Under the pieces are notes generated by a model. That model searched no databases, was not told the DNA's origin, and was given only the letters and a program-made list of their open reading frames with translations. The translations under genes were made by a program, and so were the position numbers. 64,000 bases of DNA from Xenorhabdus beddingii (GTDB lineage Bacteria > Pseudomonadota > Gammaproteobacteria > Enterobacterales > Enterobacteriaceae): assembly GCF_002127545.1 (NCBI RefSeq), contig NZ_MUBK01000007.1, positions 1 to 64,000 on the forward strand. The letters run 5' to 3'. Of this stretch, positions 1-7,615 are shown piece by piece (position 1 is the stretch's first letter; each line of letters starts with the position of its first letter).

Positions 1-1393
1 AATTGCTGCCGACAATAATCGGTTGATCCGGGTCACCGTGGACAAAATCCACCAAGACTTCATGACCGATGCGGGGAATGGCGATCATCCCCATCAGTTG
101 CCCTGCCCATGCCTGACTGACACGCACCCAGCAGGAACTGTGGTCATTGAACTCACCATATCTGTCCCAGTCAAACTGAATACGGACGCGCCCATGTTCA
201 TCACAAAAAATTTCCTCACCCTCCGGCCCCACCACAGTGGCAATATGCGGGCCTTCCATTTTGGGTTTCGGGTAGGGAGAAGGACGATAAGAGTTTTTCC
301 GGGTGGTGAAGGTAAACTGATTGGATAGCCAAGTCCCGCTATCACCTGAATGGGTTTCATCGGCCTGTGGCTGGCTGCCGGAATGGGTGATTTGGATGAG
401 CTGCCATTGATCATTGAAAACCGCTCTGGGGTGATCCGTCAGATTAAACAACAGCCCCGGCCACAGGGCGAAACAGTCACCCTGACCATGACCCAACTGG
501 GTATCCCGGCGCAGGTATTCCAGACGATACTGGCTGGCTCGTTGCCCCGGTTCATCATCCTTAAAACGACTGGGAAAATCGTAGTAGTGGTAGCTGGGCA
601 ATGCACGCTGGTTTTGCAGATTACGCCCTTCATACCAGAACTCCCGGTTCCAGCGCGGATTCTTAAAGGTACGGTCTTTGGTCGTGATCGTGGCAACGCC
701 CACCTGTTCTGACCAGACCACTTGCCGGATACCGGTGGTTTGACCGGTGACATCGGTTTCCGGGCGATAAGGCACGGAAATCACCCGATTGAGTGACAGG
801 CAGGAATCGCGAAACACGATGCGTTGTTCATGCTGTTCCTGATCGAAAATAAAATAGTAAAAAAAGCCTTCATCGGCCAGCAGGCGCTGAATAAACGCCA
901 GATCACTTTCATCGTATTGAACGCAAAATTCCCGTTGGCGATGTTTGTAACCGAAGTGAAAAAAGTAACTGCTTATTTTGTTTTCTTTCAGCAGGATCTC
1001 AACGATATCCATCACGGACTGGTTCTGGAAAACCCGGCTATTGACCCGCAGGGAGGCGCGCCATAAAGGGGGCTGAATAACGATGTGGTAATGGCTACTA
1101 TGACGCCCGGTAGACAGCAATGAAAACTGCGTGACCATGCCGGTGACTTGCCGTTCAACCTGCCCGTTGCGATGTACCGCAAAGACGGCATTGCTGTCGA
1201 GGACGTTGGCAAAATCAATATCCGGCGTTTTACAGGTCAGAGTGGCTTCCAGCCGAAAAGGGGTAGATAGCGCTTCATTGAGAGAAAAATCGATAACTGC
1301 AAACGTTTGTTCGGGTAAATTTTCCGTCATCAAGGTAAAAACCAAACCTGAGCGATCAAGTTGTTGGTTGATTTTATCCATTACCCTGCTCAT
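1..1393 (-). CDS. vgrG: VgrG spike protein (TssI), partial, C-terminus beyond window edge
   Basis: The minus strand reads open from an ATG at 1393 to the window edge, giving 464 codons with no stop. A GGAG ribosome site lies 8 bases before the ATG. The protein has the VgrG plan: an N-terminal gp27-like part (starting MSRVMDKINQQLDRSGL), a middle stretch with FIQRLLADEGFFYYF, and a gp5 OB-fold signature near the edge (GRVRIQFDWDRYGEFNDHSS, then CWVRVSQAWAGQ and GDPDQPIIVGS). VgrG trimers form the puncturing tip of the T6SS tube and carry effectors. It lies downstream of an effector-like and an immunity-like gene on the same strand, so it is probably the spike that carries that effector. Whether a C-terminal extension exists cannot be seen. 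The plus-strand open frames across this stretch are shadows. Confidence 0.93.
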   Translation of the reverse strand, partial: MSRVMDKINQQLDRSGLVFTLMTENLPEQTFAVIDFSLNEALSTPFRLEATLTCKTPDIDFANVLDSNAVFAVHRNGQVERQVTGMVTQFSLLSTGRHSSHYHIVIQPPLWRASLRVNSRVFQNQSVMDIVEILLKENKISSYFFHFGYKHRQREFCVQYDESDLAFIQRLLADEGFFYYFIFDQEQHEQRIVFRDSCLSLNRVISVPYRPETDVTGQTTGIRQVVWSEQVGVATITTKDRTFKNPRWNREFWYEGRNLQNQRALPSYHYYDFPSRFKDDEPGQRASQYRLEYLRRDTQLGHGQGDCFALWPGLLFNLTDHPRAVFNDQWQLIQITHSGSQPQADETHSGDSGTWLSNQFTFTTRKNSYRPSPYPKPKMEGPHIATVVGPEGEEIFCDEHGRVRIQFDWDRYGEFNDHSSCWVRVSQAWAGQLMGMIAIPRIGHEVLVDFVHGDPDQPIIVGSN

Positions 1394-1617
1394 TTGTGTT
1401 CTCCATAATTTATTTATGTGTTAATTAGTTAATCATTGCCGAACCCTGTTGCTGATCATATCTATAAGATGGGAGTTTTCAGTGAGTAATAAAAATTTAA
1501 AATATGACTCAATAATCAGATGATTCTTATGAGGAGACATCCTCGTCACTTTCCACCCACCTTAACACCTTTCTATTCACAATTAGCAATGGGTTAGTTT
1601 ATTAAACCCTGCCATTT
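1394..1617. other. 224-bp spacer between effector-like gene and vgrG
   Basis: AT-rich spacer on the minus-strand transcript between the effector-like gene and vgrG. I see no coding frame of note and no convincing terminator hairpin, so read-through into vgrG is possible. It is longer than the other spacers of this cluster and may hold a separate vgrG promoter. Confidence 0.4.
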
Positions 1618-2451
1618 TTAGCTGATTTCAGTCTCTTCCTCACCATTATCTACTCGCGTAAGGAGTATTTGCGCTGGCGTTTTTTCAGGAGGTTTATTGT
1701 AATGCTCTTTATTTAATTCACTGTCTGGAAACGGAGCTGTTATTGATTTTATATCAAGAATGTTATTGTCAACTTTGACAGAGCCTTCAAAATGACCCAA
1801 TATTTTACGACCGGCGGTATGAAGTGAATCATAGAAGTTTATTTTTGGCTTTAACCCCGCACTGCCCAGTGCTTTCCAGGTAAAATCAATACAGCTATTC
1901 CACGTTCCGACGTAATAAAGGTCAAAGTCAGGATTATCTTTATCTCTGGCTAAATCGCCATATTTTTTCAATTGCTCATAATGTTCTTCTTTAATCTCTA
2001 TGATTCGACTATATCGAGGTTTTTCATAATGAATTGTATCGAATGGCGTTACCTCTCCATCCCCCCATATTCCTGAATCAATGGGTGCAAAACCATAAGC
2101 ATGCTTAGATTTTTCATCTGAGATTTCATACCACATATGTCCTGCTGCTGATGTCACTCGTTCTCCGTTCTCAAATTTAGGTTCTCCATTATCTTCATTA
2201 AGAGGGGTACCTGGATGAGCAGCATAAATGGTAACTGTATATCGAATCCCTAAAGATCGGATTAGATTTTCTACAAATACAGGCCTTGCTTGTGGAGGTG
2301 GACATACAGCGCAGGCTTTCCCTGCGGCATAATTATTATATTGGTCCGGATAAGCTGTGTAATTAATAAGAGTTGTCTTGTTTTCTTTTGTAAGACTATT
2401 GTCATTAGCGATATGCAGCAATAACTCTTCTGTCGAATTTGTTGGTGTCAT
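1618..2451 (-). CDS. putative T6SS effector, NlpC/P60- or papain-like cysteine hydrolase
   Basis: A 277-residue soluble protein without signal peptide or membrane segment. Recognisable motifs are GHMWYEIS (His105), YGFAP, a segment IIEIKEEHYEQLKKYG, and WNSCIDFTWKALGSAGL (Cys187). A His-containing motif before a Cys-containing helix is the order found in permuted NlpC/P60-like or papain-like amidases, so peptidoglycan hydrolysis is a reasonable inference, not a demonstrated function. An early CAVCPPP motif (residues 47-53) adds two more cysteines. It starts 12 bases after the immunity-like gene stop and lies upstream of vgrG on the same strand. This is the classical immunity/effector/spike arrangement. 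Base composition is AT-richer than the neighbouring core genes, consistent with an accessory gene. The exact family is not certain. Confidence 0.62.
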   Translation of the reverse strand: MTPTNSTEELLLHIANDNSLTKENKTTLINYTAYPDQYNNYAAGKACAVCPPPQARPVFVENLIRSLGIRYTVTIYAAHPGTPLNEDNGEPKFENGERVTSAAGHMWYEISDEKSKHAYGFAPIDSGIWGDGEVTPFDTIHYEKPRYSRIIEIKEEHYEQLKKYGDLARDKDNPDFDLYYVGTWNSCIDFTWKALGSAGLKPKINFYDSLHTAGRKILGHFEGSVKVDNNILDIKSITAPFPDSELNKEHYNKPPEKTPAQILLTRVDNGEEETEIS

Positions 2452-2463
2452 ATTTAAATATCC

Positions 2464-3075
2464 TTATTTTATAGCATGTTGTCTAATATAAACAGAATAA
2501 CTTAAATCATCTATTTCTAACTCTGGCCAATTAGCTAGAACTTCTACCTGCAACCGATATTGTCCATATTTATAAGGATCAGCCAATTCAACCAAAGTAA
2601 AGAATATACCTTCTCGACTTCCATAACCCCCTATAATTTTAGTAAATTTTTTATCATATATTAATTCTTCTGCCAGATTGTCATTAATTTTATAGATTTT
2701 TACGTCTAAAATAGGATCTCCATTAAATGTAGTTATGGGGCCTTTCTCCGTAAAAATTTCATGAGTATAGAACCCTAGTTTAGCCCCCTCACGTTTATTA
2801 ATTTTCAACATGATTTGAGGTGATGGGGTATTTGCAGGGATAAGATACAACAGCTTAGGCCTGGGTTGAGGAACTTTCCAAAAGACTAAATCTATTTTTT
2901 CCCCTTTTTTATACAGTTTAATAGGGGTTTCTATTGATTGATATCCACCAATTGTCGTTGCTTTAGGATTTAAGAAAAAGTAAGGATCTTCTGTAGGCGG
3001 GCGCATCCATTGAACCAGCAGGACGACCCCCGCACCAAAAAAAGCAGCAAACATAAATAGTATAAACTTTTTCAC
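2464..3075 (-). CDS. putative membrane-anchored immunity protein (DUF5625-like)
   Basis: A 203-residue protein with a short N-terminal hydrophobic segment (KKFILFMFAAFFGAGVVLLV) followed by a region predicted to face the periplasm. That region includes the motif KKGEKIDLVFWKVPQPRPKL. It resembles my recollection of the DUF5625 family, often encoded beside T6SS cell-wall effectors; this is a family-level guess. The gene is first in a minus-strand set, with only 12 bases to the effector-like gene. The likely role is protecting the producer by binding the effector in the periplasm. A lipoprotein or unrelated membrane protein cannot be excluded. Upstream lies a long AT-rich non-coding stretch that should hold the promoter. 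Confidence 0.55.
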   Translation of the reverse strand: MKKFILFMFAAFFGAGVVLLVQWMRPPTEDPYFFLNPKATTIGGYQSIETPIKLYKKGEKIDLVFWKVPQPRPKLLYLIPANTPSPQIMLKINKREGAKLGFYTHEIFTEKGPITTFNGDPILDVKIYKINDNLAEELIYDKKFTKIIGGYGSREGIFFTLVELADPYKYGQYRLQVEVLANWPELEIDDLSYSVYIRQHAIK

Positions 3076-3608
3076 CCTATCTCCTATATTCCATCAGAAG
3101 AAAAAAATTGAGTATCCCGTGTCACAATTAAATGAATCTCAGCAATGATATCACTTCATCCTGACTCCTGAGTGAAAAGCATACTCCATTTCGTGCATGA
3201 CGTCATTACCGAGAGATTATGATTGCATATTTATAATCAATTATAATTGATTATATGTTTTTTTAAAAAATTTATAACAGAAAGCATTTCCTAAAGCGGA
3301 TTTTAACCCAATGAAATTGTAGTTTATAACTTGAGCAATTAATTTAATATCATTACCTTATTTATATCTATGGTGTATAAATTAAACCACAATAATCACA
3401 TATTGATATCATTTATATTCATTCATTCAATAATTCCACTGGAATCCAAGGAGAATATATAAATTCAGACTTTTCTTAAATAAATGGAAATACAGCACAT
3501 GGTTTTTCCTGCGACAGAGAGCGGGCTGATCAGGCGAATCTCACCGTAAACTTATCTTTGATCAAATTAAGTACAAAGCGGGTTTCCGCCCAAGCCACCC
3601 CAAAAACC
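3076..3608. other. AT-rich intergenic stretch upstream of effector/immunity genes
   Basis: About 530 bases without a convincing gene, strongly AT-rich between 3190 and 3470. It presumably holds the promoter of the minus-strand immunity/effector/vgrG set. Near 3543-3594 the minus strand has a short open stretch that could be a remnant of a mobile-element gene, but it is too short to assign. Confidence 0.4.
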
Positions 3609-3734
3609 AAAAAATAGCCGATGCTAACACTAGCATCGGCATAAGAATGGTCAATTATTCTGTACAAATCTCAATATGAGAAGAACTACAATTATGGAGC
3701 ACAACGTTCATCGCTCAACGTTGTATTCACCTGC
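3609..3734 (-). ncRNA. fnrS: FnrS small regulatory RNA
   Basis: On the minus strand a transcript beginning GCAGGTGAATACAACG at 3734 closely follows the 5' end of E. coli FnrS as I recall it. It includes the hairpin CAACGTT/AACGTTG around GAGCGATG and the following GCTCCATAATTGT. It ends in a perfect 10-bp hairpin (GCCGATGCTA/TAGCATCGGC, 3617-3640) followed by six T on the minus strand, a textbook Rho-independent terminator. The length of about 126 nt matches the family. FnrS is an Hfq-dependent, FNR-activated RNA that represses aerobic-metabolism mRNAs under anoxia, including superoxide dismutase genes in E. coli. Position beside zntB is the same as in E. coli, which strongly supports the call. 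The 5' end may be off by one or two bases. Confidence 0.9.
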
Positions 3735-3740
3735 GGGAGT

Positions 3741-3747
3741 TATAGTG
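3741..3747 (-). promoter_or_regulatory. -10 element of the fnrS promoter
   Basis: The minus strand reads TATAACT here, six bases before the inferred fnrS start at 3734. Combined with the FNR site centred about 42 bases upstream it forms a class II FNR-dependent promoter. Confidence 0.7.
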
Positions 3748-3769
3748 CCTTAATTGAGAAACCGGGTTA

Positions 3770-3783
3770 TTGATATATCTCAA
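3770..3783 (-). promoter_or_regulatory. FNR binding site for fnrS
   Basis: The minus strand reads TTGAGATATATCAA, one base off the FNR consensus TTGATNNNNATCAA. Its centre (3776.5) lies about 41.5 to 42.5 bases upstream of the fnrS start, the spacing for FNR class II activation. Confidence 0.82.
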
Positions 3784-3818
3784 ACTCGATGCCATTAATT
3801 TTTCCTATCCCCTTTTTC

Positions 3819-4802
3819 CTATAACCATTTGCTTCGCCTTAACCACAAGGCAAAAATGACCATCAGTATAGATAATAGAAAGCTGAATAGGCCGAACCCA
3901 AACCGGTAGGTATTGCCGGGTATTCCGCCTAAGTTGACACCAAATAATCCCGTTAAAAACGTCGTTGGCAAGAATATCATCGCCAACAGCGACATCATGT
4001 AAGTACGGCGGTTCATCGAGTCTGCCATCATGGAAGTAATTTCATCCGCAAGAACGGCGGTTCGGGCAATACAGCCATCAAGGTCATCCAGGCCACGCCC
4101 CAAGCGATCGGAAATTTCCTGCATTAACTGACGCTCATCGTCATTCATCCAGGGCAACCGCTCACTGGCTAACCGGATGAATACATCACGTTGGGGAGCC
4201 ATATACCGACGCAGGACGATTAATTGCTTGCGCAGTAATACCAACTCCCCGCGACCAGGAACTTTTTGCTCCAGAATATTATCTTCAAGCTCAATCAGGT
4301 TATCATGGAGCTCTTCAATAAAATCATTGACTTCATCAGTCATCGCCCCGGCAATCTCAATCAGCCACTGCCCCGTGCTTTTTGCACCAACGCCATTATG
4401 TAAATCATCCAAAACTTGATCAATGGAATGAATCTTCCGATGACGGGTGGAGATAATGATTTTGTCATTAATATAGATGCGGAACGAGACTAAATGGTCA
4501 GGCCGTGCATTATCATTGCGATTGACCGACCTCAAGGTAATTAAAGTGCCTTCCCCCGTGCGCAACACTTTCGGGCGAATACTTTCATTCATTAACCCTT
4601 CCTTAATAGGAGGTGTTAACAATGTGGTATTCATCAGCCATTGATAACTATCCTGATTTTTATAATCAAGATGTTGCCAAAATGGTTGTTCTGTTGTGGC
4701 AAGTGAATCTTCTCCCAGTGCCACCATTCCCCCCTTACCATTTAGCTGACAGGAGTAAAGGGCATTTGAATCTTTAAATACCGAGCCATAGATCGTTTCC
4801 AC
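3819..4802 (-). CDS. zntB: zinc transporter ZntB (CorA family)
   Basis: A 327-residue inner-membrane protein, the same length as E. coli ZntB and matching it along its length (for example MAPQRDVFIRLASERLPWM and SIRPKVLRTGEGTLITL). The large N-terminal cytoplasmic domain is followed by two C-terminal transmembrane helices. The pore signature appears as GVNLGGIPG after TGLF, the ZntB/CorA GxN motif, and the tail WLRRSKWL is typical. CorA-family pentamers carry divalent cations; ZntB moves zinc (first described as efflux, later as proton-coupled uptake). The gene sits beside fnrS, as in E. coli, and 34 bases downstream of mppA on the same strand. Confidence 0.96.
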   Translation of the reverse strand: METIYGSVFKDSNALYSCQLNGKGGMVALGEDSLATTEQPFWQHLDYKNQDSYQWLMNTTLLTPPIKEGLMNESIRPKVLRTGEGTLITLRSVNRNDNARPDHLVSFRIYINDKIIISTRHRKIHSIDQVLDDLHNGVGAKSTGQWLIEIAGAMTDEVNDFIEELHDNLIELEDNILEQKVPGRGELVLLRKQLIVLRRYMAPQRDVFIRLASERLPWMNDDERQLMQEISDRLGRGLDDLDGCIARTAVLADEITSMMADSMNRRTYMMSLLAMIFLPTTFLTGLFGVNLGGIPGNTYRFGFGLFSFLLSILMVIFALWLRRSKWL

Positions 4803-4836
4803 ATCTGCTCCTTGTTCGTACTGGTCTTTTTATAGT

Positions 4837-6456
4837 TTAGTGCTTGATGATATACATGTTATGACTATAGGCGACGTCTTCAGGATTGGTGATCGGGTAT
4901 CCTTTTAGCCACGGTTTGATCAATCGACCATTGGTATATTGATAAATCGGGACAATCGGCACCTGTTCTGCAAGCACTCTTTCTGCCTGATTGTAAGCGC
5001 GGTTTCTGGCTATATCGTCCGTTTCATGACTCGCGGCGTTAAGCAATGCATCATAGTCAGCATTATGGAATTTCGCTATGTTGCCACTGTGGGTGGAGGT
5101 CAAAAGAGACAGAAAACTGGATGGTTCGTTATAGTCTCCCGTCCAGGACGCCCTGACCACATCGAAATTACCCGTGTTGCGGTTATCAACGTAGGTTTTC
5201 CATTCCTGATTAACTAATTTTACCTCCACACCCAGTTTTTTCTTCCATTCTGAGCTAACGGCAATCGCTATCCGCTGGTTATTTTCCAAGCTGTTATAGA
5301 GCAATGATATTTTCAACGGATTTTCCGGGCCATACCCCGCTGCTTTCAGCAATGCTTTTGCCCGTTCATCAAGCTCTTGTTGGGTTAATGCCTCTTGCTG
5401 GCTTTTCTCTGGCCGGAATCCCGCCGTAACGTCAGGGGTCAAACGCCATGCCGGTTTTTCTCCCGTTCCCACGACTTTTTTTGCAATTAAATTTCTATCG
5501 ATTGTCATGGCCAGTGCCTGCCTGACCCGAACATCATTCGTGGGTGCCCGTTTTGTGTTGAAAGCATAGTAGTAGGTTCCCAGTTGATCCGGCGTGAAAA
5601 CTTGTCCCGGAAGCTCCCGCAATAATTTTTGATACCTGTTTTTAGGGAAAGATTCCGTAATATCCAGATCACCTGCCAGATAACGTTGGGTTGCATGAGA
5701 TTCCTGGTTAATCGGCATAAAGGTGACTTTTTTCAGTACCGTCTTGGGGTTATCCCAGTAGTTGGGGTTCGGCTTCAGGACAATTTTTTCATTCACAACC
5801 CGCCCCGTTAAGATAAATGCACCATTACCCGTTAAGTGCCCCACCCGAGTCCAATCGTTGCCATATTTTTCGACGCTCTGTTGATTGACAGGATAGAGAC
5901 TGAAATTGGTTGTCATGCTGGGAAAATAAGGGACGGGTCGATCCAGACTCACCTTTAATGTATAAGGGCCGATGGCTTCTACGCCCAATTTTTCTGGCGG
6001 TAACTTGCTATCAATGATTTGCTGTGCATTCTGAATGCCCGCTAAGGCAGCGAACCAGGAAAAAGAAGATGCATTTGCAGGATTGACCAGCCTCTGCCAG
6101 CTATAAACGAAATCAGATGCCGTGACATTGTCACCATTAGACCACCGAGCGTCCTGACGCAATGTAAATATCCATGTTTTGTTATCTGTCGTCTTCCAGC
6201 CAATCGCAACGCCCGGGATCACTTGGCCGTGGGCGTCCTGATTGACTAAACCTTCAAACAGATCACGTAATACCTGCGCTTCTGTCAAACCGAAAGATTT
6301 TATCGGGTCTAGCGATGCCGGTTCATCTTTCAACTGGCGTACCAATTCCTGGCGGGGATCAAGTTGAATGCCAGCAGGAATATGGGCAGCAGAAACAGAG
6401 AAAGAAAGACCGGCCATGAGTAATACAGAAGGAAGTAACGTGAAATGATGATGCAT
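4837..6456 (-). CDS. mppA: periplasmic murein tripeptide binding protein MppA
   Basis: A 539-residue SBP family 5 (OppA-like) protein with a signal peptide (hydrophobic LLPSVLLMAGLSFSVSA, cleavage near residue 24). Sequence follows E. coli MppA more closely than OppA: QELVRQLKDEPASLDP, RDLFEGLVNQDAHGQVIPG, ITESFPKNRYQKLL, and the C-terminus GYPITNPEDVAYSHNMYIIK. MppA binds L-Ala-D-Glu-meso-diaminopimelate released during wall recycling and hands it to the Opp permease. It is divergent from tpx with a 165-bp shared promoter region, and zntB follows it. A general oligopeptide-binding role cannot be excluded. Confidence 0.93.
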   Translation of the reverse strand: MHHHFTLLPSVLLMAGLSFSVSAAHIPAGIQLDPRQELVRQLKDEPASLDPIKSFGLTEAQVLRDLFEGLVNQDAHGQVIPGVAIGWKTTDNKTWIFTLRQDARWSNGDNVTASDFVYSWQRLVNPANASSFSWFAALAGIQNAQQIIDSKLPPEKLGVEAIGPYTLKVSLDRPVPYFPSMTTNFSLYPVNQQSVEKYGNDWTRVGHLTGNGAFILTGRVVNEKIVLKPNPNYWDNPKTVLKKVTFMPINQESHATQRYLAGDLDITESFPKNRYQKLLRELPGQVFTPDQLGTYYYAFNTKRAPTNDVRVRQALAMTIDRNLIAKKVVGTGEKPAWRLTPDVTAGFRPEKSQQEALTQQELDERAKALLKAAGYGPENPLKISLLYNSLENNQRIAIAVSSEWKKKLGVEVKLVNQEWKTYVDNRNTGNFDVVRASWTGDYNEPSSFLSLLTSTHSGNIAKFHNADYDALLNAASHETDDIARNRAYNQAERVLAEQVPIVPIYQYTNGRLIKPWLKGYPITNPEDVAYSHNMYIIKH

Positions 6457-6621
6457 AATTTTTGCCTTGTAAGTCTAATAATTACCCTAAAAATATATTA
6501 TAAGACATTGTTAATTAAAGGAAGGTGGAGTATTTCATGAATATTGGTTCTATTTTTGTGGGCAAGATCGCACTATTCCTTTACACTGACGGCGCAGTTT
6601 ACTTTATAGAGGGATAAAACC

Positions 6622-7125
6622 ATGACACAAACAGTCAAGTTTCAAGGTAGTGATATCACCGTTAACGGAGATTTTCCACAAGTAGGTCAAGCGGCGAAAG
6701 AATTCACTCTGGTTGCTAAAGACCTTGCTGATGTAGCGTTAAGCCAGTACGCAGGTAAACGTAAAGTGCTTAACATCTTCCCAAGCATTGATACCGGTGT
6801 TTGTGCCACATCTGTCCGTCAATTCAATCAACTTGCCAGCGAGTTGGATGATACTGTTGTGCTGTGCATTTCAGCAGATTTGCCTTTTGCCCAGTCTCGT
6901 TTCTGCGGTTCTGAAGGCTTGTCTAACGTCATTACTCTTTCCACACTTCGTGGCGGAAAGTTTCAGGAAGATTACGGTGTTGCAATAACCGAAGGCCCAT
7001 TGGGTGGATTGACTGCCCGTGCTGTTGTTGTTTTAGATGAAAATAACCAAGTCATTTATAGTCAGTTGGTTGATGAAATCACGAATGAACCTGACTATGA
7101 CAGCGCGCTTTCAGCATTAAAATAA
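6622..7125 (+). CDS. tpx: lipid hydroperoxide peroxidase / thiol peroxidase Tpx
   Basis: A 167-residue atypical 2-Cys peroxiredoxin, almost the length of E. coli Tpx. The peroxidatic Cys61 lies in [14 protein letters not shown] and the resolving Cys95 in SRFCGSEGL; a third Cys82 is also present as in E. coli. It reduces alkyl and lipid hydroperoxides using thioredoxin, in the periplasm or cytoplasm depending on the source. A GAGGGAT ribosome site precedes the ATG. A hairpin terminator follows at 7205. In E. coli tpx and tyrR are convergent neighbours; here 29 kb of T6SS genes separate the two. Confidence 0.97.
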   Translation: MTQTVKFQGSDITVNGDFPQVGQAAKEFTLVAKDLADVALSQYAGKRKVLNIFPSIDTGVCATSVRQFNQLASELDDTVVLCISADLPFAQSRFCGSEGLSNVITLSTLRGGKFQEDYGVAITEGPLGGLTARAVVVLDENNQVIYSQLVDEITNEPDYDSALSALK

Positions 7126-7612
7126 TTATTCCATTATCGATGATAATATTGCTTTCGTTTTACGGCGCAGCAAACTAATTGTTTTATAAAAAAATTATTT
7201 TCATGGCGGTGATAATTTCACGATAGGTGAATTTATCGCCGCCAATTTTTATATATGCATAAAAAACACTCACCGAAACTCTAAATAATTCCCCTTTCCG
7301 CTGCAAAAATCACCTTCACCATTAAAAATGTAATTAAATCAATCAATTACATTTTAAACGGTCTGTTTTACAAATCTAAAACAACATGATTCAAAATTTA
7401 CTATTCCGTCACAAAAAAAGAAACAAAGGTTATAATCCTGTTGCAATATAGTTTCTTGTGTGAAATATTTGATTCGCGTTAATAACCATAAGAACTAAAT
7501 GAGTTGATAGCGGTTAGTTGATAACTGTAGTTAGAAAATATTAGAGGTTTTTATTGATTTTCTGGCCCTCCACTAAAGGTTCATGCGGTAGCTTTGGTTT
7601 TAAAAGGAGTAT
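7126..7612. other. intergenic region between tpx and the T6SS locus
   Basis: A 487-bp AT-rich stretch. Its left part holds the tpx terminator. The right part, before the GGAG-led vgrG start, probably carries the T6SS promoter, but I see no unambiguous -35/-10 pair or regulator site. It marks the left boundary of the island. Confidence 0.45.
7205..7251 (+). terminator. Rho-independent terminator of tpx
   Basis: An imperfect stem, GGCGG plus GATAA pairing with TTATC plus CCGCC (one internal mismatch), with a loop of about 16 bases and a downstream AATTTTTATA tract on the plus strand. Confidence 0.75.
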
Positions 7613-7615
7613 TTG

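Noticed and set aside
23-1424. Plus-strand open frames over the left edge
   Set aside because: They are shadows of the minus-strand vgrG, which reads open for 464 codons with clear VgrG motifs.
3543-3594. Short minus-strand stretch that looked like a transposase remnant
   Set aside because: Too short, no terminal repeats, and no other piece of an insertion sequence nearby.
3737-3803. Small minus-strand ORF of 22 codons (MASSLRYINN start)
   Set aside because: It overlaps the FNR site and promoter of fnrS, so it is better explained as regulatory DNA.
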